64,000 nt of DNA from Geoglobus sp. UBA235 (GCA_002494725.1 DACG01000030.1:1-64000); one strand, 5' to 3'; shown: positions 1 to 9,862, counted from the first letter of the stretch. The notes: generated from the letters alone by a model not told the origin. Program-made: numbers and translations.

Positions 1-30
1 ATCAGGTGAATCCGGAGAAGGTGATACAGA

Positions 31-693
31 TTGTTGAAAACTCTGAAAGAGGAGCTGAAAAGCTTAGCGAGGAAATCACCTGAAACAATTGAGTTCTGCA
101 GGAGAGTTCTAAACTCTGAAAGGTATGATGGAAACGCTGTTTTGATGATTGTTGACTCTGCAATAACCTCTGTTGGGGTGAATTATTTCTCTGTTGTTGT
201 TCCGAGAGTTCTGGAGTTTAAGAAAAAATTTGTGGATTCCGGCAAAATTTTATCTCTGGATGACTTTCTGAAGTTAGATCAGAACAGCTTTTACAAAATC
301 TGGAAAAACAGGAGGAGCTGGAACGTGGCTTTTGGAACGACAGAGACAATCCTCGGTTACGGTGATGGTGTTGGAGGACTGAGAAAATGGGCCGGAAAAG
401 CTCAGCTTGAAAACTGGAGGGAATGGCTCGATGTCAGAGGTGCCGGTATAAACACCTTCCAGTATCTGAGAATGATGGGGGGAATTGACACAGTCATGCC
501 CGACAGGATAGTCAGGAGATTTCTGGAAAGACATGCCGATATGCCAGCTGATTCTGTTGAGTTTGTGAAAAAGGCTGAGAGTATTGCAGAGAATACAGGT
601 TTCAGGGCTGTTGAGCTGTGCTGGCTTTCCTGGCTTTCCTCATATAACGATGAGAAAATAAGGAGGTACTCCTCAATTTTAGCCAAAATTTAA
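31..693 (+). CDS. HhH-GPD-like (DNA glycosylase fold) protein
   Basis: Hypothetical protein of 220 residues. The segment GAGINTFQYLRMMGG followed by IDTVMPDRIVRRFL (about residues 136-165) resembles the helix-hairpin-helix and following Asp-containing helix of HhH-GPD base-excision glycosylases, so a DNA-repair role is possible but not shown. No C-terminal Cys cluster for an Fe-S centre is visible. The TTG start follows an in-frame stop at 22-24 and a purine-rich GGAGAAGGTGAT stretch; TTG at 34 is an alternative. It lies 24 bp upstream of the rhomboid gene. The fold assignment is inference from a short motif. Confidence 0.6.
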   Translation: MLKTLKEELKSLARKSPETIEFCRRVLNSERYDGNAVLMIVDSAITSVGVNYFSVVVPRVLEFKKKFVDSGKILSLDDFLKLDQNSFYKIWKNRRSWNVAFGTTETILGYGDGVGGLRKWAGKAQLENWREWLDVRGAGINTFQYLRMMGGIDTVMPDRIVRRFLERHADMPADSVEFVKKAESIAENTGFRAVELCWLSWLSSYNDEKIRRYSSILAKI

Positions 694-717
694 ATACAAT
701 CATACCTATTCAGGCAA

Positions 718-1533
718 GTGGCTGGATGTGATATCTGCGGTAAGGAGGAGTTTCTGCCATACAGATGCAGCTATTGTGGTGGAACCTTCTGCTCAGATCA
801 CAGACTGCCCGAAAAGCATCAGTGTGAGGGGATTTATGACATACCTGTCAAAGTGAGAAGAGATGATGAGATAAGGATTTCTGGCAGAAGAGAGAGGAAA
901 AGAAGGGATGTCTCAATATACGAGCTTGATCCAAATCTATCAAGAAAGAAGAACATTTTTCAGGTATATGGATACAACAACGTGATTCTTGCCATCATAA
1001 CCGTTATGTTTGCTGTTGAGCTAATCTTCAAGCCTGTTATAGGCTATCTCTGGCTTGATCCGAAAATGGTTTTTCAGAGGCCCTGGCAGCTTGTAACAAG
1101 CATATTTCTCCACGGATCATTTGATCATTATCTTGTGAATGCCATTGTCCTCTTTTTCTTTGGCTCTGAGCTTGAGAGAAGAGTTGGAGGTAGCAGCTAT
1201 CTGAAAATATTTCTTCTTTCAGGAATTTTTGGAAACCTTATGTATCTGGCCTTTTCAGAGGTTACCTCATCTTCTGTTCCAGCTCTTGGAGCTTCAGGAG
1301 CCATCTACGGAGTTATGGGGACCCTTGCTGTCATAGCACCGGAGATAAGAGTTCTCCTTTTCTTTGTAGTTCCCATGAACATAAGGCTTGTGGTTGTTTT
1401 GTTCGCCCTGTACAACCTCTTTCTCACTCCATTTTCAATTTTCACAGGAGTTGCGTATGTTGCCCATCTTGGGGGACTGATTGTTGGCCTTTATTACGGG
1501 AAGGTGTTCTCCCAAAGGAGGAGGTTCCATTGA
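718..1533 (+). CDS. AN1-type zinc finger fused to rhomboid-family intramembrane serine protease
   Basis: 271-residue membrane protease. The N-terminus (residues 3-40) is a Cys/His-rich AN1-like zinc finger (CDICGKEEF, CSYCGGTFCSDH, EKHQC), followed by a basic linker and about six membrane segments from residue 90. The rhomboid signature is present: GASGAIYG supplies the catalytic Ser and AHLGG near the C-terminus the catalytic His. AN1-rhomboid fusions are known in archaea; substrates are unknown. The GTG start directly precedes the zinc finger. The gene overlaps the next by 4 bp, suggesting translational coupling. Confidence 0.88.
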   Translation: MAGCDICGKEEFLPYRCSYCGGTFCSDHRLPEKHQCEGIYDIPVKVRRDDEIRISGRRERKRRDVSIYELDPNLSRKKNIFQVYGYNNVILAIITVMFAVELIFKPVIGYLWLDPKMVFQRPWQLVTSIFLHGSFDHYLVNAIVLFFFGSELERRVGGSSYLKIFLLSGIFGNLMYLAFSEVTSSSVPALGASGAIYGVMGTLAVIAPEIRVLLFFVVPMNIRLVVVLFALYNLFLTPFSIFTGVAYVAHLGGLIVGLYYGKVFSQRRRFH

Positions 1534-2444
1534 AAGCATGGATTGAGAGGGAGAGGCTTGATGGAGAGATTGCTGATTGCCTTACCCTGGTTCTCCCAAC
1601 CAAGGGATGCTCGTGGGATTCATGCTACATGTGCAATTACACTTCTGAATCAGACAGAAACGCTACTCAGGACGGGATCTACTCTGAATTTCTGAAGGCT
1701 GTTGAGAAGAGAGATGCAGATATGGTGAAGATCTTCACCTCAGGAAGCTTTTTTGATGAGAGGGAAGTTGAAAAAGAGACAAGAGAAAAGATCTACAGGA
1801 AGGTAAGGGAAAAAGGTTTCAGAAGACTTGTTGTTGAGAGCAGACCTGAATTTGTGAGTGATGAGATTGCTGATGAGATCTTGGAATCCGGAATTGACTT
1901 CGAGGTTGGAATTGGAGTTGAAACCTCAAATGACGATTACAGGATGAAGCTGATAAACAAGGGTTTCACTTTTCAGGATTTCGTTGAAGCCAGCAGAATC
2001 CTGAGGAAGGTTGGAAGGGTGAAGGCGTATCTGCTTCTCAAACCACCACTTCTGACGGAGAGGGAGGCAATTGATGACATTCTGAGATCTGTTGAGGATG
2101 TAAAACCCCATGCAGATACCATATCTCTGAACCTCATGACAGTTCATTCAGGAACCGTAGTTGAGGAGCTGTACCTTAGGGGAGTTTACAGGCCTCCCTG
2201 GCTCTGGAGTGCAGTTGAGATTCTGAAAAAAGCCAGAGTGGATATGATCTGTGATCCTGTAGCTGGAGGAAAGAGAAGGGGGCCACACAACTGCTTCAGA
2301 TGTGACAGGGAGGTGGTGGGGGAGATAAGGAAATTCTCCCTGACTCAGGACAGAAGTGTGTTCATAACTGACTGCGAGTGCATTGAGAGGTGGAGAATTA
2401 CCATTCAGGCAGAAGAGCTCACAGAATCACCTGTTTTTCCATGA
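1530..2444 (+). CDS. raSEA: archaeosine biosynthesis radical SAM protein RaSEA
   Basis: 304-residue radical SAM enzyme with the cysteine motif CSWDSCYMC at about residues 27-35 and a TIM-barrel-like core (GIGVETS, LNLMTVHSGT). A C-terminal Cys set (CFRCD and CEC) could bind another metal or cluster. Family knowledge: RaSEA works with ArcS to convert the ArcS lysine adduct on preQ0-tRNA at position 15 into archaeosine. The TTG start at 1530 overlaps the rhomboid gene by 4 bp. Family identity rests on the diagnostic Cys spacing and overall pattern; ArcS is not in the window. Confidence 0.82.
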   Translation: MKAWIERERLDGEIADCLTLVLPTKGCSWDSCYMCNYTSESDRNATQDGIYSEFLKAVEKRDADMVKIFTSGSFFDEREVEKETREKIYRKVREKGFRRLVVESRPEFVSDEIADEILESGIDFEVGIGVETSNDDYRMKLINKGFTFQDFVEASRILRKVGRVKAYLLLKPPLLTEREAIDDILRSVEDVKPHADTISLNLMTVHSGTVVEELYLRGVYRPPWLWSAVEILKKARVDMICDPVAGGKRRGPHNCFRCDREVVGEIRKFSLTQDRSVFITDCECIERWRITIQAEELTESPVFP

Positions 2445-2454
2445 GTTCAAAAGT

Positions 2455-2462
2455 CTTAAATA
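2455..2462 (+). promoter_or_regulatory. TATA box of arginine decarboxylase gene
   Basis: CTTAAATA lies 23-30 bp upstream of the GTG at 2485, the spacing expected when transcription starts at the start codon. No ribosome-binding site is obvious, so the mRNA is probably leaderless. Confidence 0.55.
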
Positions 2463-2484
2463 TCCTCTTTCACTGGGGTAATCT

Positions 2485-3027
2485 GTGAGGATTGAAAATG
2501 GTGTCAATGGATTCCAGGGAGTAAAGTCTGATACCTCCGACAGAAACAGGGTTCTCGTGCCTAAGAAGGTTTTCTTTACAGCAGGGGCAGGAAGTCATGA
2601 GGACCCTCTGGTCAGCTTTGAGCTTGCGCTGAGAGATGCTGGAATCGAACGGTTCAATCTCGTGACTGTCAGCAGCATTTTCCCTCCACAGTGCGAGATT
2701 GTTGAAATTGATGATGGTATGAGGGATCTCTATCCCGGACAGATCGTTTTCTGCGTTATGGCAAGGGAGACCAGTGATGAGGAGGGCAAGAAAATTTACG
2801 CAACAATAGGCTGTGCAGTCCCTGAAGACCCATCCCTCCATGGATATCTGACAGAGTATCATGGAATTTACAGCGGAGAGGATGTTGGTAAAAGGGCTGA
2901 AGAGAGTGCAAGATTCATGCTTGAAACCGCTTTTGGTGTCAAAGCCGGAAAAACCTTCAGCATCACAAAGGTTGCAGAGGTCAGGAAGTGCACAACTGTT
3001 GTGGCTGCCGCTGTTTTTGTCCTCTGA
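2485..3027 (+). CDS. pdaD: pyruvoyl-dependent arginine decarboxylase
   Basis: 180-residue proenzyme that decarboxylates arginine to agmatine for polyamine synthesis. The motif VTVSSIFPP (about residues 60-68) matches the self-cleaving Ser-Ser site of the family; the second Ser becomes the N-terminal pyruvoyl group of the alpha chain. The region around FTAGAGSHEDPL and the Ala-rich C-terminus also match. The N-terminus is about 25 residues longer than the conserved core, so the true start might be downstream, but the TATA spacing supports GTG at 2485. Confidence 0.88.
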   Translation: MRIENGVNGFQGVKSDTSDRNRVLVPKKVFFTAGAGSHEDPLVSFELALRDAGIERFNLVTVSSIFPPQCEIVEIDDGMRDLYPGQIVFCVMARETSDEEGKKIYATIGCAVPEDPSLHGYLTEYHGIYSGEDVGKRAEESARFMLETAFGVKAGKTFSITKVAEVRKCTTVVAAAVFVL

Positions 3028-4458
3028 TTACTCTATTTCCCCGTAAACCCCGAAGCTCACCGGCTGATCCTGAATATAGTTTTTCCCGAGCTTCAGTGCA
3101 ATTTCAGCCTTTTTGAGCTCTCTCCCCAGATATCCCGCATGATCCATTCTGCTCACTAAACCGAACCTCATCACAGTGTCGAGAATGCTCTTTGCATCAT
3201 CTCCAGCAACAACGACTTTTTCATGGTGGCAGAATATTCTTCCATCAGATATCCAGATTCTGAAGTCTCCCATAGGATCTCTTTTGAATTTCCTGCTTCT
3301 CTCTGCCTCCACAAATCTTTCAGGTCTTTCACCCTCAGGGTACCTCAGCTTTTCCTTCAGGGCAAGTAAGTTCAGTCCGAGATCCTTTGGAGGCGATTCT
3401 CTTATCTCCGCACCCTTTGCCATATAGCTTGCAATCCTCAGCTCCTTTATACTCCCTGAAGTCTTGCTGCTCGCCTCTGTGGTAAACAGAAGGCTCGCAC
3501 CGACTTCCATTCCGATATATGCTAAGAGAGCATTTATCCCGATTGAATCAGCATCAAAGAGCTCTGTGACATTTCCAGCTCCAAAAAGTGTAGGGGTTAC
3601 CTGATCAATTTTTCTATACTCTGAATATCTTGAAATGCTTTCAGCAATACCGTTCATGTCAAGAACGGGATCGGCTATGACCTTCTCGGTCTTTGTTTTC
3701 ACAAGCTCGACGAGGTGCTTCAACCTCCAGACATCTCTTTCAACCACAACAACCGCCTGGTTGTCAATCACATCAAGAACGTTCAGGTTCCGGTCTGACA
3801 GGCTCATGATCATGTCAACCCCGTGCTCCACTCCAATCTCAACAGCTCTCTTTGAGAATGTATCTATGCTCAGGGCATCGCATTCATCCCTTGCCACCTT
3901 TACAGCCCTTCTAACATCCTCTGCTGAATAGCTCAGAGGTATGCCAAGATCCACTATGTCAGCTCCGCTCTCAATGCAGTACTGAATTCTCTCGAGAAGT
4001 TCGTCTCTTTCAAGCTGGGTGGCATCCACTATTTCAGCAACAACCTTCATTCTGCTCTTACCTCCCACCTGGACACCGTTAATGTCAAATATCCCGATGT
4101 CCTGCTTTTCAACAAGCTCAAAAACTTCCTTTGCTTTTTCAATCTCTATGAGCCTGTCTGCAGGCAGGTCATGGGACAGCTCGATTTTGTCCATAGCCTC
4201 AACAACCTTGGGAATGTCATAGGCATGAATGGGTCCAAGCCTGATCTTCACCCCTTTTTCCCTTTCAAGCTCTTTCCATCTTCCCTTGGCCAGTCCCGGA
4301 ACCAGAACGAGATCGTAGTCAGTCAGATCAAGATTTTTCAGATGTCTGTGAGTTATGAATGCGGCAACGTCAACATCAGCAACGTGAACATCACACCCTG
4401 CAGAATATTTCCTGACGACCCCCTCTGCCATCCTTCCCGTTGCAAGGAGAATTTTCAT
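3028..4458 (-). CDS. dihydropteroate synthase-related protein (TIGR00284-type)
   Basis: 476-residue protein with a central TIM barrel resembling the pterin-binding (dihydropteroate synthase) family: ESGADIVDLGIPLS, ALSIDTFSKRA and a following ADPVLDMNG segment. Long N- and C-terminal extensions distinguish it from bacterial FolP and match an archaeal family of unknown exact reaction, possibly in tetrahydromethanopterin or another pterin pathway (inference). It converges on pdaD, the two genes abutting at 3027/3028. The ATG start agrees with the divergent spacing to the PHP gene at 4495. Confidence 0.8.
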   Translation of the reverse strand: MKILLATGRMAEGVVRKYSAGCDVHVADVDVAAFITHRHLKNLDLTDYDLVLVPGLAKGRWKELEREKGVKIRLGPIHAYDIPKVVEAMDKIELSHDLPADRLIEIEKAKEVFELVEKQDIGIFDINGVQVGGKSRMKVVAEIVDATQLERDELLERIQYCIESGADIVDLGIPLSYSAEDVRRAVKVARDECDALSIDTFSKRAVEIGVEHGVDMIMSLSDRNLNVLDVIDNQAVVVVERDVWRLKHLVELVKTKTEKVIADPVLDMNGIAESISRYSEYRKIDQVTPTLFGAGNVTELFDADSIGINALLAYIGMEVGASLLFTTEASSKTSGSIKELRIASYMAKGAEIRESPPKDLGLNLLALKEKLRYPEGERPERFVEAERSRKFKRDPMGDFRIWISDGRIFCHHEKVVVAGDDAKSILDTVMRFGLVSRMDHAGYLGRELKKAEIALKLGKNYIQDQPVSFGVYGEIE

Positions 4459-4494
4459 AAAGTTTAATTTACGGGTTCTTCAAAAAACCTTCTC

Positions 4495-5124
4495 ATGCTC
4501 AGAGCAGAGCTTCACGTTCATTCATCATTCAGCGATGGAAAGGATGATGTCAGGAGAATTGTTGACAGGGCGGTACAGCTAAACATTGATCTGCTTTCAG
4601 TAACAGATCACGACACGGTTGCAGGAAGTCTGGAGGCAATTGATTATGTGAGGGATGAGAATCTCGGCATAAGTGTGATTCCGGGAGTGGAGGTGACAAC
4701 TTCTGACGGACATCTCCTTGTTTTTGGGATTGAAAGAGAGATTGACAGAAAGATGAGCCTGAAAGAGACGGCTGAGATCGTTAAAAAACTGGGCGGCATT
4801 TGTGTGATACCCCATCCGTTCCAGTTTGAGAGGAAGGGTGTGCTTAGGACCGAACTCTTCAGATATGCTGATGGAGTGGAGGTTTTCAACGCAAAATACA
4901 TTGTCGGAATCTTCAACTGGATTGCGAGAAGGTATGCCATCAGATACGGAAAGCCATTCACAGCGGGGAGTGATGCTCACAGCGTTGATGAGCTTGGCTA
5001 CGGGATAACTCTTCTCGATGGAGATCTCTACAGCAGTCTTGAGAGGAGAAAAACCGGTGTTGATGGAAGAAGACTCCCTCTCGGTGTTTGGATCAGGAGT
5101 TCTCTGAAAAGAAGAATTCAGTGA
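4495..5124 (+). CDS. PHP-domain metal-dependent phosphoesterase
   Basis: 209 residues with the classic PHP metal-binding motifs: HVHSSFSDG near the N-terminus, TDHDT (about residue 40), PGVEVT, an IPHPF His and the C-terminal GSDAHS. This arrangement fits a trinuclear metal phosphoesterase of the archaeal PHP-associated type. The substrate is unknown. It is transcribed divergently from the dihydropteroate synthase-like gene, 36 bp away. Confidence 0.85.
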   Translation: MLRAELHVHSSFSDGKDDVRRIVDRAVQLNIDLLSVTDHDTVAGSLEAIDYVRDENLGISVIPGVEVTTSDGHLLVFGIEREIDRKMSLKETAEIVKKLGGICVIPHPFQFERKGVLRTELFRYADGVEVFNAKYIVGIFNWIARRYAIRYGKPFTAGSDAHSVDELGYGITLLDGDLYSSLERRKTGVDGRRLPLGVWIRSSLKRRIQ

Positions 5125-5197
5125 GGATAATCAGCCATAATGGAGTCTTTCAGAGGACAGGTCTGGCATTTCATCTCAAATCTGCATGTTACTGAGG

Positions 5198-5224
5198 GAT
5201 CATGCACGCATGTCATTCATGATC
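5198..5224. other. hairpin in convergent intergenic gap
   Basis: GATCATG and CATGATC form a 7-bp stem with a 13-nt loop, followed by CTTTTAGG on the plus strand. It sits in the 167-bp gap between the convergent PHP and carS genes and may be a transcription end or processing site for the PHP mRNA. Nothing else was recognised in the gap. Confidence 0.35.
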
Positions 5225-5291
5225 TTTTAGGAGATTCATGGATAAATAATTTTGGAATCCTCATGGAACATCAGGATGGAGTTTCTGAGCA

Positions 5292-5831
5292 TTACCACGG
5301 GACATCCTTCAACCTCAGGAGATATGCGATGAAGTTTGTGATCCTGTGGAGCAGAGGTGTGATCACAATACCCACCAGGATCACCTGCCAGGTGTACAGT
5401 ACGTAGAACGATTCATGAAAGGATGCAAGGATGATGGAAAACACCAGAAAGTCGAGCTGATCCAGTAAAGGAGCTTTTTTGCCCCTTTCAAAACCCAGTC
5501 TTCGCTTTATAAAGCTCCCGACCATATCCCCAAGCAGAGATCCTGCAGAAAGGAGAGTGAAAAGGCTGAGAGCCTGATAAAAGTCAAGTGATGAGAAAAA
5601 GTGAAATCCAAGAATCATCTCCACATGGTACTGGAGAATTCCCGTGAGCATACCTCCAGCAAACCCCCCGGCAAACCCCCTGAAGGTCTTTCCATCTCCA
5701 AGAATCCTTCTGCCATCAATAAAATCCCTGCCAAAATCGATTGGTTTCCCACCTCCGGTGATTACAGCAAAATTGTTTGGAGTGTAGGAGGGCATGAAAA
5801 GCCAGATAGCCTTAAATATGAGTGTGAACAT
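5292..5831 (-). CDS. carS: CDP-archaeol synthase
   Basis: 179-residue membrane enzyme that transfers CMP from CTP to unsaturated archaetidic acid (2,3-digeranylgeranylglyceryl phosphate), making the CDP-activated precursor of archaeal phospholipids. The start LMPSYTPNNFAVITGGG, the motif RRILGDGKTFRG, and about five hydrophobic segments are diagnostic of CarS (former DUF46). It is divergent from the tetraether-synthase-like gene 73 bp away, so the two may share a regulatory region. Confidence 0.93.
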   Translation of the reverse strand: MFTLIFKAIWLFMPSYTPNNFAVITGGGKPIDFGRDFIDGRRILGDGKTFRGFAGGFAGGMLTGILQYHVEMILGFHFFSSLDFYQALSLFTLLSAGSLLGDMVGSFIKRRLGFERGKKAPLLDQLDFLVFSIILASFHESFYVLYTWQVILVGIVITPLLHRITNFIAYLLRLKDVPW

Positions 5832-5903
5832 AATTCAGAGATACGAAACGTTGATATATCCTTTTCGATAAATAGAATAAGATAATTATCGGGAGGTGAA
5901 TGG

Positions 5904-7445
5904 GTGATATCTGAACTGGAACTCAGGAAAATTGATTATTTCACAAAATCACTCTGTCCTGAATGCCTCAGAATAATCTCTGCAAGAGTGTATGAGGATG
6001 ACGGGAGAGTGATGATCAGCAAGATTTGTGATGAACATGGGGAGTTCGTTGACGTTTACTGGGGAGACAGCGAGATGTTCAGAAAGGCCATGAGGTTTGC
6101 CCATGATGGCAAGGGCATTGAAACAAACATAACCGAGCACGAAACCTGCCCCTTCAGCTGTGGGCTGTGCTGGAACCACAAAAGCCATACAGCCCTTCTA
6201 AACATAGTTCTCACAAACAGGTGTGACCTTGCCTGCTGGTACTGCTTCTTCTATGCCAAAAAGGCAGGTTATGTGTACGAACCATCGATTGATAAGATAG
6301 TGGAGATGGTGAGAATAGCCAGAGACATGAAGCCTGTGGGGGCTAATGCTGTTCAGCTTACAGGAGGAGAGCCAACACTGAGAGACGATCTTGTGGACAT
6401 AATAAAAGCGATAAAGGCGGAGGGGATAGATCACATCCAGCTCAACACAAATGGCGTGAGACTTGCTCGTGAGCCGGATCTTGTCCTGAAGGTTAAGGAA
6501 GCAGGAGTTAATACAGTATATCTTTCATTTGATGGAGTTGATGCGGATGTGAACAGAAAGAACCATCATGATGTTCCCAGGGTTCTTGAGAACTGCAGGA
6601 GAGCTGGACTTGGAATCGTTCTCGTTCCAACGGTTATCAAGGGTCTTAACGATCATCAGCTTGGGGATATTATCAGATTTGGTTTTGATAACATCGATAT
6701 TGTTAGGGGAGTTAACTTCCAGCCCGTGAGCATAACCGGGAGTGTCCCCAGAAAGGAGAGGGAGGAGATAAGGATCACAATTCCGGATGCAATTAAGAGA
6801 ATTGAGGAGCAGACGGACGGTGAGATAGCGAGAGATGACTTCTATCCGATTCCATGTGTTTCCTCAATCTCGCATTTTGTTGAGGCAATAACTGGAAAGG
6901 CCCAGTACGAGCTAACCACTCACTTTGCATGTGGAATGGCAACCTACGTTTTCAAGATGGATGGAAGGATGGTACCCATCACAAGATTCGTTGATGTTGA
7001 GGGTCTCTTTGAGTATCTGGATGAAAAGGCCGAGGAAATAAGAAAAAGCAGAATAAAAACCGTTAAGGCTTTGAAAGGCATAATTGATCTTAGAAAATTT
7101 GTTGACAGCGAGCTTGCACCCTTTGATGTCAGCAGAGTTCTTTTTGACATCCTTGTCAGACACGATTACTCCTCTCTGGGACAGTTCCATGAGAAGGCAC
7201 TGTTCATAGGCATGATGCACTTCATGGATCTCTACAATTACGATCTTGAAAGGATATGCAGGTGTGACATCCACTATGCAAGTCCTGATGGGAGAATAAT
7301 TCCATTCTGCACGTTCAACGTTCTCTCCGACATGTACAGGGATAGTGTTCAGGCTGAATTTGGAATTCCCATTGAGGAGTGGGAGAGAAAAACGGGGAGA
7401 AGGCTCAGAGATGACATTGTGAGAGTGGTGAGGAAAAGGGCATGA
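5904..7445 (+). CDS. tes: tetraether lipid synthase-like radical SAM protein
   Basis: 513-residue radical SAM protein with several cysteine clusters: an N-terminal CPEC, a CPFSCGLCWNH site (about residues 82-92), the radical SAM motif CDLACWYCF (about 112-120) and C-terminal cysteines (CRCDIHYAS, PFC). This multi-cluster layout and length match Tes, which couples the phytanyl chain ends of two archaeol lipids to form tetraethers (GDGT). Its place beside carS supports a lipid role. The GTG start has a strong upstream GGGAGGTGA. A close paralogue with another substrate cannot be excluded. Confidence 0.8.
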   Translation: MISELELRKIDYFTKSLCPECLRIISARVYEDDGRVMISKICDEHGEFVDVYWGDSEMFRKAMRFAHDGKGIETNITEHETCPFSCGLCWNHKSHTALLNIVLTNRCDLACWYCFFYAKKAGYVYEPSIDKIVEMVRIARDMKPVGANAVQLTGGEPTLRDDLVDIIKAIKAEGIDHIQLNTNGVRLAREPDLVLKVKEAGVNTVYLSFDGVDADVNRKNHHDVPRVLENCRRAGLGIVLVPTVIKGLNDHQLGDIIRFGFDNIDIVRGVNFQPVSITGSVPRKEREEIRITIPDAIKRIEEQTDGEIARDDFYPIPCVSSISHFVEAITGKAQYELTTHFACGMATYVFKMDGRMVPITRFVDVEGLFEYLDEKAEEIRKSRIKTVKALKGIIDLRKFVDSELAPFDVSRVLFDILVRHDYSSLGQFHEKALFIGMMHFMDLYNYDLERICRCDIHYASPDGRIIPFCTFNVLSDMYRDSVQAEFGIPIEEWERKTGRRLRDDIVRVVRKRA

Positions 7446-7978
7446 GAGCCTTTTTCATCGGAAGATTCCAGCCATATCATCTTGGCCACCATGAGGTTCT
7501 CAGAGAGATATTTGAAGAGGTTGATGAGATTGTCATAGGGATTGGCAGTGCACAGGAGAGTCACACAATCGAAAACCCGTTCACAGCAGGAGAGAGGGTG
7601 ATGATGGTTGACAGGGCAATCGAGGATCTCAAAAGAGAAACTGACTTCAGAAAAGCCTACATAATTCCTCTCGAAGATGTTTACAGGAACAGCCTGTGGG
7701 TAAGCCATGTCACGTCCCTCTGCCCGTATTTTGATGTTGTCTACAGCAACAATCCCCTGGTTATCAGACTTTTCAGAGAGGCCGGATTTGAGGTTAAAAA
7801 AACAAAGATGATAAACAGAATTTACTATCAGGGCACCGAGATAAGGAGAAGGATGATATGCAATGAGAAGTGGGAAGATCTCGTTCCTGAGAGTGTCGTT
7901 CAGGTGATAAAGGAGATTGATGGAGTAAAGAGGTTGAGGGATATTGCCAACACAGATACCGGAAAGAGTGTGTGTTGA
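7442..7978 (+). CDS. nadM: nicotinamide-nucleotide adenylyltransferase
   Basis: 178-residue archaeal NMN adenylyltransferase (NMN + ATP to NAD+). It begins with the nucleotidyltransferase motif GRFQPYHLGHHEV, has IGIGSAQESHT after the second strand, and a near-C-terminal GTEIRRRM that matches the ISSTxxR-type ATP-binding motif position. It overlaps the end of the radical SAM gene by 4 bp, so it is probably cotranscribed. Confidence 0.93.
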   Translation: MRAFFIGRFQPYHLGHHEVLREIFEEVDEIVIGIGSAQESHTIENPFTAGERVMMVDRAIEDLKRETDFRKAYIIPLEDVYRNSLWVSHVTSLCPYFDVVYSNNPLVIRLFREAGFEVKKTKMINRIYYQGTEIRRRMICNEKWEDLVPESVVQVIKEIDGVKRLRDIANTDTGKSVC

Positions 7979-8402
7979 ATGGCACCTCAATTTTGTTGCT
8001 GAAATAAGAAACGGGGTTGTTGAAAGGTCGTACTTCACTGAAAGGGATGTTGAGGAGACAATTTTTTCAGAGTTTTCCGAGGAACTTGTTAAAAGGCTCA
8101 GAAGATACTTCAAAGGCAGAGAGGTTGATTTCAGGGATGTTCCTGTCACCTACCCAACAGACTTTTCAGGGAGGGTTCTTGAGATTGTGAGAGGTATATC
8201 CTTCGGAAAGGTGAGATCCTATTTTGACATAGCAAATGAGGTGAAAACATCACCAAGGGCGGTTGGCGTGGCAATGAAAATGAACAGGGTTCCTGTGATA
8301 GTTCCGTGTCACAGGGTTGTGGCCAGAAATGGAATTGGAGGATACTCATGCGGTGTAGGAGTGAAGAGGATGCTTCTCGAACTTGAAGGAGTGAAAATGT
8401 GA
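7968..8402 (+). CDS. ogt: methylated-DNA--[protein]-cysteine S-methyltransferase
   Basis: About 144 residues. It repairs O6-alkylguanine by transfer to its own cysteine. The active site PCHRVVARNGIGGYSCG is intact near the C-terminus, and RAVGVAMKMN provides the DNA-binding helix region. The start is uncertain: GTG 7968 is chosen because it gives a compact N-terminus, while TTG 7944 would overlap nadM by 35 bp. Confidence 0.9.
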   Translation: MCVEWHLNFVAEIRNGVVERSYFTERDVEETIFSEFSEELVKRLRRYFKGREVDFRDVPVTYPTDFSGRVLEIVRGISFGKVRSYFDIANEVKTSPRAVGVAMKMNRVPVIVPCHRVVARNGIGGYSCGVGVKRMLLELEGVKM

Positions 8403-8442
8403 GGACAAGATTTATCTGACATCCTGCAGCTGGAGAAGTGAA

Positions 8443-9832
8443 ATGCACAGAACCGAGGGAGTCAGAATTCTTACAGGAGAACCTGAGAGAGCGATAGTGA
8501 AGCTCTCAATTCCCATAATGGTCAGCAATCTTGTTTTCACCCTTTACAACTTTGCAGATGGCGTGTGGGTTGCAGGACTCGGAGCAGACTCCCTTTCAGC
8601 AATAGGACTTTTCATGCCCCTCTTTTTCATGTTCGTATCTCTTTCGATGGGTCTTGGTATTGGTGCTGGTTCAGCTATCTCAAGAAAAATAGGAGCAGGG
8701 GACAAGAGAGGAGCTGATAACGTTGCGGTTCATGCCCTGATCCTCTCATTCATTCTCGGAGTGTCCATAATGAGCGTATATCTCAGACTTGAGCAGATTC
8801 TCTCAGCTCTCGGAGCTCATGGGAACGTGCTGGATGAGTCACTGAGATACGCGAGAGTCATGGTCCTTGGCTCAATCTTTCTTGTCTTCAACAACGTGTC
8901 AGTCGGAATTCTGAATGGAGAGGGGAATGCAAAGAGGGCAATGTATGCAAACGTAACCGGATCAGCTCTGAACATAGCCTTAGATCCGGTTTTCATATAT
9001 CTCATTGGACTTGGCATAACCGGAACTGCAGTTGCAAGTGTCATCTCAATGCTGGCATCATCCCTCATGATAGTTTACTGGATGCTCTACAACTCGCGAA
9101 CGTATGTGAGCATAAGCTTCAGGGGATTCAGACCCGATCGCTCAATAATCTTTGACATCCTGAGAGTCGGACTTCCTTCTGCATTTGCAATGCTTGCAAT
9201 GAGCATCTCGATAATAATTCTGAACCTCATGATCGTCAGAGTTGATGGGACAGATGGTATTGCAGTGTTCACAAGTGCCTGGAGGGTTATTCACTTCGGC
9301 TTCATTCCACTCTTCGGGTTTGCGGGAGCAGGAACTGCAGTCATGGGTTCTGCCTACGGAGCTAAGAGGGTAGACAGGCTTGAAAGGGCTTACAGATATG
9401 CCATATCTCTTGCCGTTAAAATTGAGCTTGTGATGGCGTCAATCTTTATCATAACCGCTCCCATTACTGCCATGGCATTCTCATACAGCCAGGATTCGTC
9501 GAGAATATATGAGGAGCTTGTCTTTGTCATGAGAATTCTGCCTGCATTTCTTCCCGTTGCCCCCTCTTGGAATAATAACCTCATCGATGTTTCAGGGAAT
9601 GGGTAAGGGGGAGAACTCATTTCTGATAACTCTTCTGAGAACGATAATTCTTCAGATATCCTTGGCATACATCCTCGCATTTGTTCTTGACTTCGGATTC
9701 ACAGGGGTTATTGCTGGTATTGTGGCAGGAAACATCATGACGGGATTTATTGCATTTGGATGGGGGACAAGAACGGTGAGGGGACTCAAGAGAGCACTTG
9801 CTCATGATGTTCAAATTGCTGTTGAAGGATAA
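8443..9832 (+). pseudogene. MATE-family efflux transporter, frameshifted
   Basis: The first frame (8443-9606) encodes the N-terminal 380 residues of a MATE multidrug/sodium antiporter with about ten membrane segments, starting with an SIPIMVSNLVFTLYNFADG segment typical of the family. At about 9556-9570 the reading switches to the next frame, which continues as PLGIITSSMFQGMGKGENS and two more helices to 9832. Joining the frames restores a typical length near 450 residues. The site is a C5 run (GTTGCCCCCTC), consistent with one extra base. It may be a recent mutation, programmed slippage or a sequence error. Confidence 0.82.
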
Positions 9833-9862
9833 TGTTATTAGATGTCGTAACAAAAAACAGGT

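Noticed and set aside
5140..5406. 88-codon plus-strand ORF after the PHP gene
   Set aside because: Most of it is antisense to carS and it lacks an RBS and recognisable domains.
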